The notes under the pieces are model-generated. The model saw only the letters and a program-made list of their open reading frames with translations. It was not told where the DNA came from and searched no databases. Made by a program: the position numbers and the translations under genes. Shown here piece after piece: positions 23,701-35,700 of a DNA stretch of 64,000 nucleotides; position 1 is the stretch's first letter, and the number at the start of each line of letters is the position of its first letter. Origin of the DNA: Corallium rubrum (Eukaryota; Cnidaria; Anthozoa; Scleralcyonacea; Coralliidae); the NCBI GenBank assembly GCA_964035015.1, contig OZ036012.1, forward strand, positions 717,028 to 781,027. The letters are read 5' to 3'.

Positions 23701-26700
23701 TTCCGTCGAATTAAGTTTGATTTGATAATAGCAAAGATATATAACCTTCTCCAATAACTCATTATGTACATGTGACGGTACACCAGATGGTGTATACATA
23801 TCAAACAAACCGAAATATCCCGAAAACGAAGCAAGGAAAGGAAAAACTGCAAAAGATGTTACTTTGTCATTTTTAGTATTCTTTCAAATAAGACAGACTT
23901 AATTTTCGTGGTTTTAATTAGAACACACTGCATCTCTAACTCCCCAGACACAATGACTTCGGTATTAAACTACAAGAAAAAAAGTCTACGTACCACAATC
24001 CAGGGATCTTTCAAAGCCTCGCTGGAAGTAATTCGTTTGCTAGGATCTACAGTCAACATTTTGTCGATAAGAGTCTGAAAGAATAAATAAAAATAACACC
24101 AAAGTAAAAACATGACCCTTAACTTTCGAATAATTATTATGGGACACTGAACTCGGGTGGAGAATAATGAAGGTGTTACTCCGCCGAGTGACGAACCATA
24201 CCAGACAAGTAGAGAAAACTCTAATAATCCCGAGCCCGGGTGCTAGTCTCGACACGCGTGGGGTCCATTTTACACGCGTGTAGAAAAAGCGAGGGACGGT
24301 GTCACGCGGTTAGAATAGTTGGGCACTGGTGACTAGCTATGAAGAAAACTAAAAATCTCCATATTTTGCGATACAAAAGGAAGCCGGAGCTATAAAAGAA
24401 GAAGACAAACAGCCGGTTTAATATATGTTGAAGAGAAACCAGAGAACCTGAAGAAACCAAACACCGTACGGTAAACAAAAACTCAATATGAATTGCAGTG
24501 TTTGTGGTCACTCAGTGGTCTCAAAATCAAGTTAACGGTAGGGTATTTGTATATATTTATTTATTTTGCTGATTGGAATCAGTATTTATATATTCTGTAA
24601 ACGCCAAGATCGGTTTAAAGTTTCAGTATACCTTGAGCTTGTCCTTTTAATATATGTTGTTTTCAAGTTTTCGCTTAACCTAAACAATATACACGTTCAC
24701 GTTTTCGTGCTCGTCCAAACCATATGTCAGCTTAACTAAGGCCAACTTAAAACACAACCTTTTACTCTTGGCGGTATTTCCAAATTTTCGACTGAAACGT
24801 TGTCTGTTCAATACTTCTTTCTGGAATCCGATTCTACTGACTTGTTTTTATTCCAGACTCTGTTAAAAATGTTATTTTTGAGCTATTAACGTTTAATTCT
24901 GCCTTTGCAAAAGTGCAAAACATGTATGGATAGAAATATTAAACCCTTGCTAAAAATATTAAACCCTTTTGAAACCTCCTAAAAACAACATACTTTTTAC
25001 ACCAAGAATTCGACGAAATCTAAGTTTTGCTTTGATATCCTATCTATAAATTTTATAATTATCCTGAGGTCTATATCTGTTTGTTTTTATATTGGCTGTA
25101 TATCAAGAGTGCTTATTTCAATCAGGGGTGGGTGGGTGTTTCAAAAAAGCATGTAAATTAAAAGGGGGTGAGGGGTTGTTGCATTGATGTACTTCTAGTA
25201 TACACTTAATGTCTGCTCCCGAGGGAAACAGTTAGTTTTGTTTTCCCGAGAGTTTTTAATTTCCCGGGACGAAGTCGAGGGAAACATCGAGACTCGAGGG
25301 AAAACAAAACTAACTGTTTCCCGAGGGAGCAGACATTACGTGTTTTGTTATATAGCTTGAGTTTCGCTTAATAATTTCGACGTTTATCAAGGGAAAGTAC
25401 ACAAAAGACAAACGCTAAGACTTACCAAAACATTTCGCCTGGCTCTGTAATTTCACTTCAACCAAACAAATAGTCTCATAACAAAAGAACAGCAATACAT
25501 TTCTCTAGTTGGTCTTCACACATGCTTTGAAGACCTATAAATATTCTTTTTTTCGTACCAAACAAGCTTTTGTTTATAGGATGCCGTGACGAGTTCAAAG
25601 TTCTAGCAGGCAACAATTGAAAACTTATTGATCGAGCAGGCAATAAGTTCTCAATTATTGCCCGCTCGGGAGACATTGAAATTTAGCTCAGGTCATGTGA
25701 CCACAAACCAACCAATGACAGTCATCGTTGTATCCAGCAAAACTCTAGCTATATAACAAAATATCTTATAATAATTATTCGAAATCGTCATGTATGCGAC
25801 ACTCACAAAATTTTTCATTCAGACTATTGTCTAGATATTGAAGAAACTAGTCTGTTTCGAAATATCAAATAGCTTAAGTACCATTATTCGACCTTCAGCT
25901 CCCAACTTGACCTGTTGCTCAGTTGGTTGAGCATTGGACTAGTAAACCGAAGGTCGCGGGTTCGAATCCCAGCCGGGCCAAGTAGAGTTTTCTCTACTTG
26001 TCTGGTATGGTTCGTCACTAGGTTGATAATCTTTAATCAATTACCTTCGCTTCGTCAGTGACTGTGTCCCATTCTGGTGAAGGATACTACAAAAGAAAAG
26101 TCCATATGTCACTATTTAAAACAAAAACGAAACAACCGGAATTATGCAAGACTGATGAGAGCTATAAGCACATGATATCCAGTGATTGGCCATCCTGTAG
26201 GCAGCAATAGGTTAAAAACCCCGAGATATCCCCAGAGGCAGTAATAAGTTAACAAGTGATTAACCCATTCCTGCCACAGGCAGCCATAAACGACCGCTCT
26301 TTTGTTTTTCTCTGTCTAACACCAGATGATTTTACTCATCAACGAGAGAACCCTCAGACATCCTAGGCAGCAATGAGTTAACAAGTGATTAACCCATTCC
26401 TGCCTGAGCTGGCAAAAAACGACCCCTTTATTGTTTTACTCCGTCTAACGCGAGACTATTTTACTCATCAAAGAGAGAACCCTCAGACATCCTAGGCAGC
26501 AATGAGTTAACAAGTGATTAACCCATTCCTGCCTGAGCTGGCCAAAAACGACCCCTTTGTTTTATTGTTTAACGTCAGGCAATTTTACTCATCAAAGAGA
26601 GAACCCTCAGACATCCTAGACAGCAATGGGTTAACAAGTGATTAACTCATTCCTGCCTGAGCTGGCCAAAGACGGCCCCTAAACTTTATTGTTTTACTCT

Positions 26701-29700
26701 GTCTACCACCACAGCCATCCTAGGCAGCAATGGGTTAAAAATAGTCACTTACATCGTAGATACCAGTTTTAATCTGACTGTAGAGTTTCGGTTGGTCTTC
26801 GTCCCAAAATGGTGGATAGCCAACAAGTAAAATATATAATATTACACCTGAAAATAGAAGAATAATAAGAAACATTAGTTTATTCAAGCATTGATTCTTA
26901 TTACTGTGCCACGGTTGTTATATATGTAATATTTCATAAACTCGTGTATCGAGTTTTGCCAAGGTTACAAACACGAGAACACAATGAAAATCACGAGGTC
27001 GTTAACCGAGTAATTTTCAATGGTCTTGAGTGTTTGTAAAACATGAGAGAATAACGAAAATCACGAGACTGCAGGCCGAGTGATTTTTATTGTTTTACGT
27101 ATTTTATTATCATAATAAAAGAAATTAACGTGGAGCGGTGTCAGCGGTTGTACCGTAGGGGCCTGGGGTCCCAGGCTCTCCGTCACCTATATTATTATAG
27201 CCTTGGCTCATTTTACCTTCAGCTTAGTCGCCGTTCGTTTACGTAACCCCTCCCCCCCCCTTGTTTTTCGTCGTCTTTTCCTTTCAGCCGCTGTGTCTGT
27301 ATCCCCAGCCTAGCTTGGGACTTTAACTTGTCGCGTACTTCCCCTGGCTTGTTGCCTTCTTTGCTAGTGGTCTTGTCCGTGTGATCCGTTCTCACTCGTC
27401 GTTCTCTACGTTGTCGGTACGCTGAGTCCCTTCAAGCTGGATGAGCACCTCTTTACTTATACGTGACTGTAATATTTCCCCCGTGTTAGACGGGTGACCT
27501 TGGGATGGAGGAGGTTCCGTTGGTTCGGAGGTGTGCCCTGCCTGCAAATGTTGAATCCTGGCTCGTCGTGGCAGGGTACCCGACCTCGTTCCCGCCGTGG
27601 AGGCACGATGCCCCGGGGAACGAGGTCATACTGAACAATAAATTAGATATTCCAATCTATAAATCAACTTCTGGTCGACGAACATTTTTGTAACGTGCAG
27701 TGGTTCTGTGGAATGAGCTTCCGGACAGCATTAAGAACAGTGAACATCTTATTCATTTTAACTCAGAGTATAAACGTATTTTATTAAAAGATTTTTTAGA
27801 TACCCCTAGTAAATGAAATTTTTATTGATATGTTTTTATGACTGGATTGATAGTAATAATAATAGTGTAATTTTGTATATTAGTTTAGTATATTATAGTT
27901 TTTAACGCGTAATTAGATACTGAAAAGCCCTTTGGGGAGTATTTAATAAAATATAAAGTATAAAGTTAGCCTGTAGTTAGCCGACGTGGGAGGGTTTACG
28001 AAGGTTGAACACCTAGCGAACAGTTAGCGAATGTTTTACAAACACGAGAGGACAATGCAAATTACGAGGTAGTACGCCAAGTGATTTTTGTGAATGCAGA
28101 TATAAGAAATATGTCAATGTTGTGGTAAATTGCTTTTTTCCTGAACTTTTCCTGAATATCGAAGATCATGGTGGACATAAAAGACTATTTGAAACAAAAC
28201 ATAGAAAACATACCACAAGCCCACAAGTCTACTGCTGCACCATACTGTTCCTTTTTTAAAATTTCTGGAGAAAGATATCCCGGAGTGCCAGCAAAACCTG
28301 AAACAGCAACAAATACAATTTAAAATACATTTAGCGATTTGCATTGTACATGTACGTTAATGTAAAACGCCCCACTTCAACGCTGCGTTTAACACGTTCC
28401 ACCACGCTGGAAAACGTTGCGTCATGTTGTAAGATATTCCGTTTCGCTAAAAATAGTTTCGTTACGTTGCATGACGTTACGTTTCAAGACGTTACGTTTC
28501 AAGACGTTACGCTGCGATGCAGGACGTTACGTTGCGTTGCAAGACATTACACTGCGTTGCAAGACGTTACGTTGCGTTGCAAGACGTTACGTTACGTTGC
28601 GTTGCAAGACATTACACTGCGTTGCAAGACGTTACGCTGCGTTGCAAAACGTTACGTTGCGTTGCAAGACATTACACTGCATTGCAAGACGTTACGCTGC
28701 GTTGCAAAACGTTATGTTGCGTTGCAAGACATTACACTGCGTTGCAAGACGTTACGCTGTGTTGCAAGACGTTACGTTGTGTTGCAAGACATTACACTGC
28801 GTTGCAAGACGTTATGCTGCGTTGCAAGATGTTACGTTGCATTGCAAGACATTACGCTACGTTGCAAGACATTACACTGCGTTGTAAGATGTTACGTTGC
28901 GTTGCAAGACATTTACACTGCGCTACAAGACGTTACACTGCGTTGCAAGACGTTACACTGCGTTGCAGGACGTTACACTGCGTTGCAGGACGATACGTTG
29001 CGTTGCAGGACGTTTGTACGAGCGTACAAAGGTTTAATATTTTACCGTAAAGATCGAACGGTCGAGGTTATTACTATTATGGCACTACGAATAATTTTTA
29101 AGAATAATTTGCTGGGCAATTATAATCTTTTTAACCAATCTTGTATTTCTTGGTCTTTGCTTCCTTCAACTTCGTCAAAACACCGAACTGGCGTTATTTT
29201 CTGTTGTTTCTTTCTCGTCTGGATACTAGAATTTACTTCTATAATGTTCATCGTCATTTATTTCATCTATTTTCGTCGTTTTGCAGCAATAACTTTCTTA
29301 TTAGGATTTTTTGTTTGTTTTCAATCGTAGGGCATCAACAATTTTCATAATGCCCACGGGCATTAAGGAGAAATCTCGCCAAATCAGCAACCAATCACAG
29401 CGCGTGATTTTATCGGAAGTAATTGGTGCCATATAATAATTAGTGATGTTTCCCTCGGCGCCAGTCAACAAGTGTATAAAATTATACTTTATTTGTACCA
29501 GAAGTTAGATACATGTACATGTAATATTCAATATTAGGCAAGCCACTTACCATACCATCCAGGTTTGTTGCTCTCAACTTCAATAGCAAGGCCAAAATCA
29601 GCTAACTTTACAGCAGCATTCTTCTTCTTGGATTCCAAAAGTAGATTCTCTGGCTAAAATAATAACGTTACAAAACAAAACACTTAGGCAAAGGCAAAGT

Positions 29701-32700
29701 CAAAGATGAAAATACAATGGATCAAAAACTGAAAATTTTGTAGACTTGGCAGTCAGCTGCCAAGTGGACAAAAATCTAAAAATTTTGTATGCTCGGCAAT
29801 GGCTCCAAGCGTACAAAAAATCTAAAAAACACTCAGCAGTGCCCCCAAGCATATACTGTACAAAAATTCTGAAAATTTTGTACACTCAGCAACAAAAATT
29901 CTGAAAATTTTGTACGTTCAGCAACAAAAATTCTGAAAATTTTGTACGTTCAGCAACAAAAATTCTGAAAATTTTGTACGTTCAGCTACTAACAAAAATT
30001 CTGAAAATTTTGTATGCTCAGCATGCTCAGCAACAAAAAAATCTGAAAATTTTGTACGCTCAGCAACAAAAATTCTGAAAATTTTGTATGTTCAGCAACA
30101 AAAATTCTGAAAATTTTGTATGTTCTGCAACAAAAAAATCTGAAAATTTTGTACACTCAGCAACAAAAATTCTGAAAATTTTGTACGTTCAGCAACAAAA
30201 ATTCTGAAAATTTTGTATGCTCAGCAATAAAAAAATCTGAAAATTTTGTATGCTCAGCAACAAAAAAATCTGAAAATTTTGTACACTCAGCAACAAAAAA
30301 ATCTGAAAATTTTGTATGCTCAGCAACAAAAATTCTGAAAATTTTGTACACTTGGCAGTAGCCCCTGGCCCAAGCATACAAAAAATCAGAACATTTTGTA
30401 CACTCCGCAGTGGCCCCAAGCATACAAAAAAACTGAAAATTTTGTACACTCAGCAGTGATGCTAATTATACAAAAATTCTGAAAATTTTATGCAAAAATT
30501 CCAGCAGTGGTGCTCAGTGTACAAAAATTCTGAAAATTTTGTATCCATTAGACACTTGGCACTGGCCCCAAGCATACAAAAATCTAAAAATTCTGTGAGT
30601 GTACAGTATACAAAAACCTAAAAATTTATTTCTCACCTTTAAATCTCTATGCACAATACCAATGTTGTGACAATGATTAACACTTTCTAATATTTGCTGT
30701 ATACAATGACTAAAAGAAAACACAATAGATATACATGTATGTAACATCAACAATGTATATTATGTACTGTGCATAAATTAAGACTAAGGCCTGTGCTGAA
30801 ATTGTCACACATTATAGGTGAACTTAATTCAGATGAATTTAATTCGAGTTAAACATTGAATTTCAGTTGAATTTACAGTCATTTGCAACTCCCTTTCACC
30901 CAAATCTTTGGAAGTTCATTCTGATCGTTCACAAGGTCATTGGGAAGTTCAAAGTTTAAAGTTTTGAACAACACACTGGGAACCATGCAACTGCACTACC
31001 AATCAAATGCAGAGTTTAAAATGAACTAGGAACGTCCAAACGAACTTGCAAACATCCAAACAAACTTCTAAAGATTTTGGTGAAACGGGAGTTGCAAATG
31101 ACTGTAATTGTTTTTACTTAGACTCATGGATCATGAAAACGACTTCAGTTGAAAACATGGCACTCGATATCACAGATAGAAGCGAAACATTTAATTTGAT
31201 GCAACGATAGTTCATCGTATAACTCGAACACACAAATTTAATTTGTGTGTACACAAATTTAATTTGTGTGTAAATTTGTGTGTGTTGGCACCTGTTATAT
31301 GTCGCAGTTTTATCAAATAAAATTCAAACAATTAAATTCTCCTGAATTAAATTTATCTATTGTGTGACCAGCTTTAGTGCAGGCCTAAATTGTGCCTTCA
31401 TGATAAATAAATAAGTCTAATTAAATATTATATTTCTTACCTTGCATCTGCCTCACTGTAATATTCTCTAGCTACGATATCTTCAAATAATTCTCCACCA
31501 GTAACCCTAAGAAACAGTCATTTTAAAATACAGTGGATAACCTAAATACACTGTATGTTGAATGTTAGACTGGAGCTTTATATGTGGTTTAGTTGTGATC
31601 AACAGACTTAATGCTGTAGAAAACAATGGTCAATTGGACTGATCATGTATATAATGTAGATGTATCACAGTCTATCATGCATCAACTCATCATCTCTTAT
31701 TCTTTCCTCCTTTCCTCTTTCCATCCATCTAACCAACCTCCCTTCTTCCTTCCCCCTCACTCTCTTCCTCAATTTCTTCCTCACCCTCCTGCATTCGTTC
31801 TCCCTCACTCCCCTTCCTCCTTCCTTCCTTCCATCCTTCCTTCCTTCCTTCCTTCCTTCCTCCCTCGTTCCTTCCTTCCTTGCTTGCTTGCTTCCTTCCT
31901 TCCTTCCTTCCTTCCTTCCTTCCTTCCTTCCTTCTTTCCTTCTTTCCTTCCTTCCTTCCTTCCTAGCTTCCTTTCTACCTATTTTCCTTCCTTCCTCCCC
32001 TTCCTAAACCCCCCTCCCTCCCTCCCTCCCTCCCCCCCCCTCCCTCCCTCCCTCCCTCCCTCCCCCCTCCCTCCCTCCCCCCTCCCCCCTCCCTCCCCCC
32101 CCCCCCCGCCCTCCCGCCCTCCCTCCCTCCCTCCCTCCCTCCCTCCCTCCCTCCCTCCCTCCCTCCCTCCCTCCCTCCCTCCCTCCCTCCCTCCCTCCCT
32201 CCCTCCCTCCGAGAATAATTGATTGGGACACTAAAGCATCAATTAACTTCCTTCTTGCTTATTGCACTATCGTGGGATAAATAACGTTGCTTTACCCCTC
32301 CCCCATCCCCCACCAATCAATGTTGATTTCCAGGTGACACTTCTGAGTCCTAACAAACAAAAATTTGGTCGCAACCTTGATTGGAGGGGGAAGGGGAGGG
32401 CACATTTTAAAGATAAATCGCGTGCGCACAGAAGTCTCTTGACATACGCTGTGTCCCAATGTAATTAATTCCCCGATTGTAGCGTCCTTTCTACCTATTT
32501 TCCTTCCTTCCTCCCCTTCCTAAACCCCCCTCCATCCCCCCCTTCCCTCCCTCCCTCCCTCCCTCCCTCCCTCCCTCCCTCCCTCCTTCCCTCCCTCCCT
32601 CCAATTATTAGTGGTCACTGCAAACTTACAAGTCAAATACTAAGTAATGGACATTCTCTTCAGCAATACTTGCATGGAGTTGAACTGAAAACAAAGAGGT

Positions 32701-35700
32701 GCACGTTATATAATTAAGTACAACCTACCACTATTTTCTGGCTGATAATTAACCCGCATGGCATATAACCTACACAGCAACAAAAATGTCACTTTTGGAA
32801 AAATAAATCAGCATATTACCGGCACGATCGGTTCCCACAGCTGCTAATAATAGGTTTGGGACCACAAAATTGTAAAAGAGTACAGTACCAGTACTTAGTT
32901 GAAAGATGAAACTAGAATCCAGAGTCAAAGCAGAATTCCCCAAACCACAAAAAATCATCAAATTACCGCAGTACAGTGAAACCTGAGTTTTGCGACCACC
33001 TCTGGTGCCACAAAAAAGTGGTCGTTAAGGACAGGTGGTCGTTCAGACAGGTAGTGATGTGACGTCATAGCAGCCATTTTGGCAGCGGCGCGACGCACAG
33101 CGGTTCTTTATATAAACATTAATATTTCAAGGTTAGGAAAATGGCGATTTATAAAGATTTACAAGGGAAATGGAAAAAGGCAAGAGCACTTCAAAGAAGT
33201 GCAGTCTTGATTTATTAATGTTAATATGTTATTTGGATATTAAAATAAAAGAAATTTGACATTTGTGTGTTTAATATCATGGCCTTATTAGAGCGATGTT
33301 CTCCACACCAAAATGGTCTCGTACTGTCGTTCACTTCAGTTTTTGCGCTGTGTTTTGGTTACGTTTCAGATTCAGTTTTTGCGCTGGTTTGGTCTTGTTA
33401 AAAGCTCTTGGCTTTACTTACGATCTTCCAGTAGTCATTTATTAATTATTAGATGTGAACACTCAGTTTTGTCACTTTCCTTTCCAAGTTAAAAAGCCGT
33501 TGTAAAATATACAAACTTGTGACTTGTCGTGGTAAACGATCGTGAAGATCAACTTGTCTAATATTACTCATGGTTTGGGATTGTTCAGTCATATTGTATT
33601 AAATCTCAAACTTCAACTAAAAAGTATTTGGCTTTGGCAAGTGAAATTCACACAGATTTTCATCAAATAATGCTCAAAAGAGAAGCAAAAGAAAGGCTAA
33701 AATGCGGTAACACGGCAATTGAGCAACACTTCCGGTTTCTTGTTTTCACATGTGGTCGCATTCGCGTTTGTTTACTACGAAAAAATGGGGATTTCTTTAA
33801 CGTATTTCGGCAGTTTCACATTGAGTTGGTCGCTAATAACAGGTAAATATCTTGTTTGGGACAGAAAAAACCGGTCGCTGGTTGCGTAAGGCAGGTGGTC
33901 GCGCATTGCAGGTACATTTCAACTACAAATCATCCGTGCCAGAAAGAGTGGTCGTTTGTGACAGGTGGTCGCAAAACATGGGGGTCGCAAAACTCGGGTT
34001 TCACTGTACCACATTGAATATTTTAATGAATTCCTGAAACTGCTAGTTGAATGGATAAAACCAAATACCATACAGAAGCAGCAAAATTACTGAAACTCTG
34101 GCATGAAAAACACCACAATTCATAAATTTCATGAAGTTCCAAACTAATCTTTTCGAAATATGAGGTTTTGGGTAAACAATTTGCTATTTTATTAATATAA
34201 CAATTAAGTGAGTGGTATTCCTTTTCAAAATCTTTGCCCGTTGGTGGATATTTTACCCGTGCAACCTCAGTGATATTTTTTTCTATTTTCCAGGGGCACT
34301 TTTATCTTTATTTCATATACATTAATTATTGCGATTTTAATACAACCACATTTTATATCTGAAAAACGATCAAGCCTTGACTTGCTATGCAAGCGTATGC
34401 TCATAAAAGGTATAAAATTTTATTATTTGCCAGATATTGTTTACAAAATTTAACACTATATAATTGTAGCCTTTTCAAAGGCTGACCACACATTTTTATT
34501 TATATATAAGCAGCAAGAACATAATAAAAATATCAATCTTCAAAAATTTTGTGAATTTCTAAGCTATATATATAGTGATTGAAATATAAGCTTCCAAGTA
34601 AACAAATGACTTTTTATATTTCACTTTAGACTGTATTTTCACTTCTGATAATATTTCTCTGCGACTCGTACGCTTAACACAATTTTCACACACATTTAGT
34701 TGCATGGGCAGAAAGAACATCTATAGTCAAAATCCCACTCTTTGTAAAGTTTACGAGGTTCTTAATTAGCTAAACTTTTCAAAATATTAGTGTTCTATTA
34801 AACACTTTGCATACACCAACACTCACTCAGGCTCACCCCTATCTTAATTAATACTATAATGAACCATTCAATCAGTGATCGGACCAATCAGAGCATGATA
34901 CCAGATTCTGGTATCATAGAACGATGGCTTCAATAGTTTGTCTACAGGCTCTCTCCTAATTCCCCCTTTACATACATCACCCCACCCCTAAACACAATCA
35001 GAAATTGCAGCTGTTGAGGCTCGTGAAATACGGACTGACCTGTATTAGCTATGCAAGGGTAGAATGAATATCTTGCGTGTAAACATAAAGATGAATAAGG
35101 AGCGAAGGAGTGTTATAATAGTACATGTGGGTTCATATGATAAAATTAGGAAGATAAAAGAAACTAATGGATCTATTGAAGAGGATACTGACTTGAAATC
35201 AAATATGGTGGAGACATTAGATGAAGAACAAGGTGCGATGTGCTAGGTGTGATCTGCTACATGCAATGTAGTATCATTAATTAATTTCCATGTAAAACGA
35301 CTAAAATCTGTTGTTAGTTTCCCGTTAACTACCCCCAAAGGAAGTTGGGTTGTTTTGTTGGCAGATTTGTGTACCCAATTGGCCTTTAAATTAGAATGGA
35401 TTTTAAAGTTTGAATCAGTCGTGGAAAGTATACTTGACAACTGGCAAAGTGATATAAAACAAACCCAATCAACTATGGATGGTGAATAAATATCTCAACT
35501 ATAAGATAACTTTGATTGATTTTTTCTTTGTCTTGATTTCGTTTTTGGCTATATATGAACAATTCACTTGTTATTGTTTTGCATGTGTGTGTGTGTGTTT
35601 AGAGTTTAGTAAATTTCAACAAGCTTGGCTGACAACTCACTTGAGCCAGCACACATGTGGACTACGATCTGCCACATAAGAGTGGCTGATTTTCTATACG

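Noticed and set aside
25911-25982. Functional tRNA-Thr(AGT) gene
   Set aside because: The D arm, anticodon loop and T arm look good, but the acceptor stem has mismatches and the head runs directly into a SINE tail shared with 24090-24260.
28344-29330. Long open frames (328, 177 and 156 codons)
   Set aside because: They are translations of a 20-bp minisatellite in three frames; composition is purely repeat-driven and they lie inside a CaMKII intron.
31626-32231. Serine/proline- and glycine/arginine-rich frames
   Set aside because: Polypyrimidine microsatellite read in different frames.
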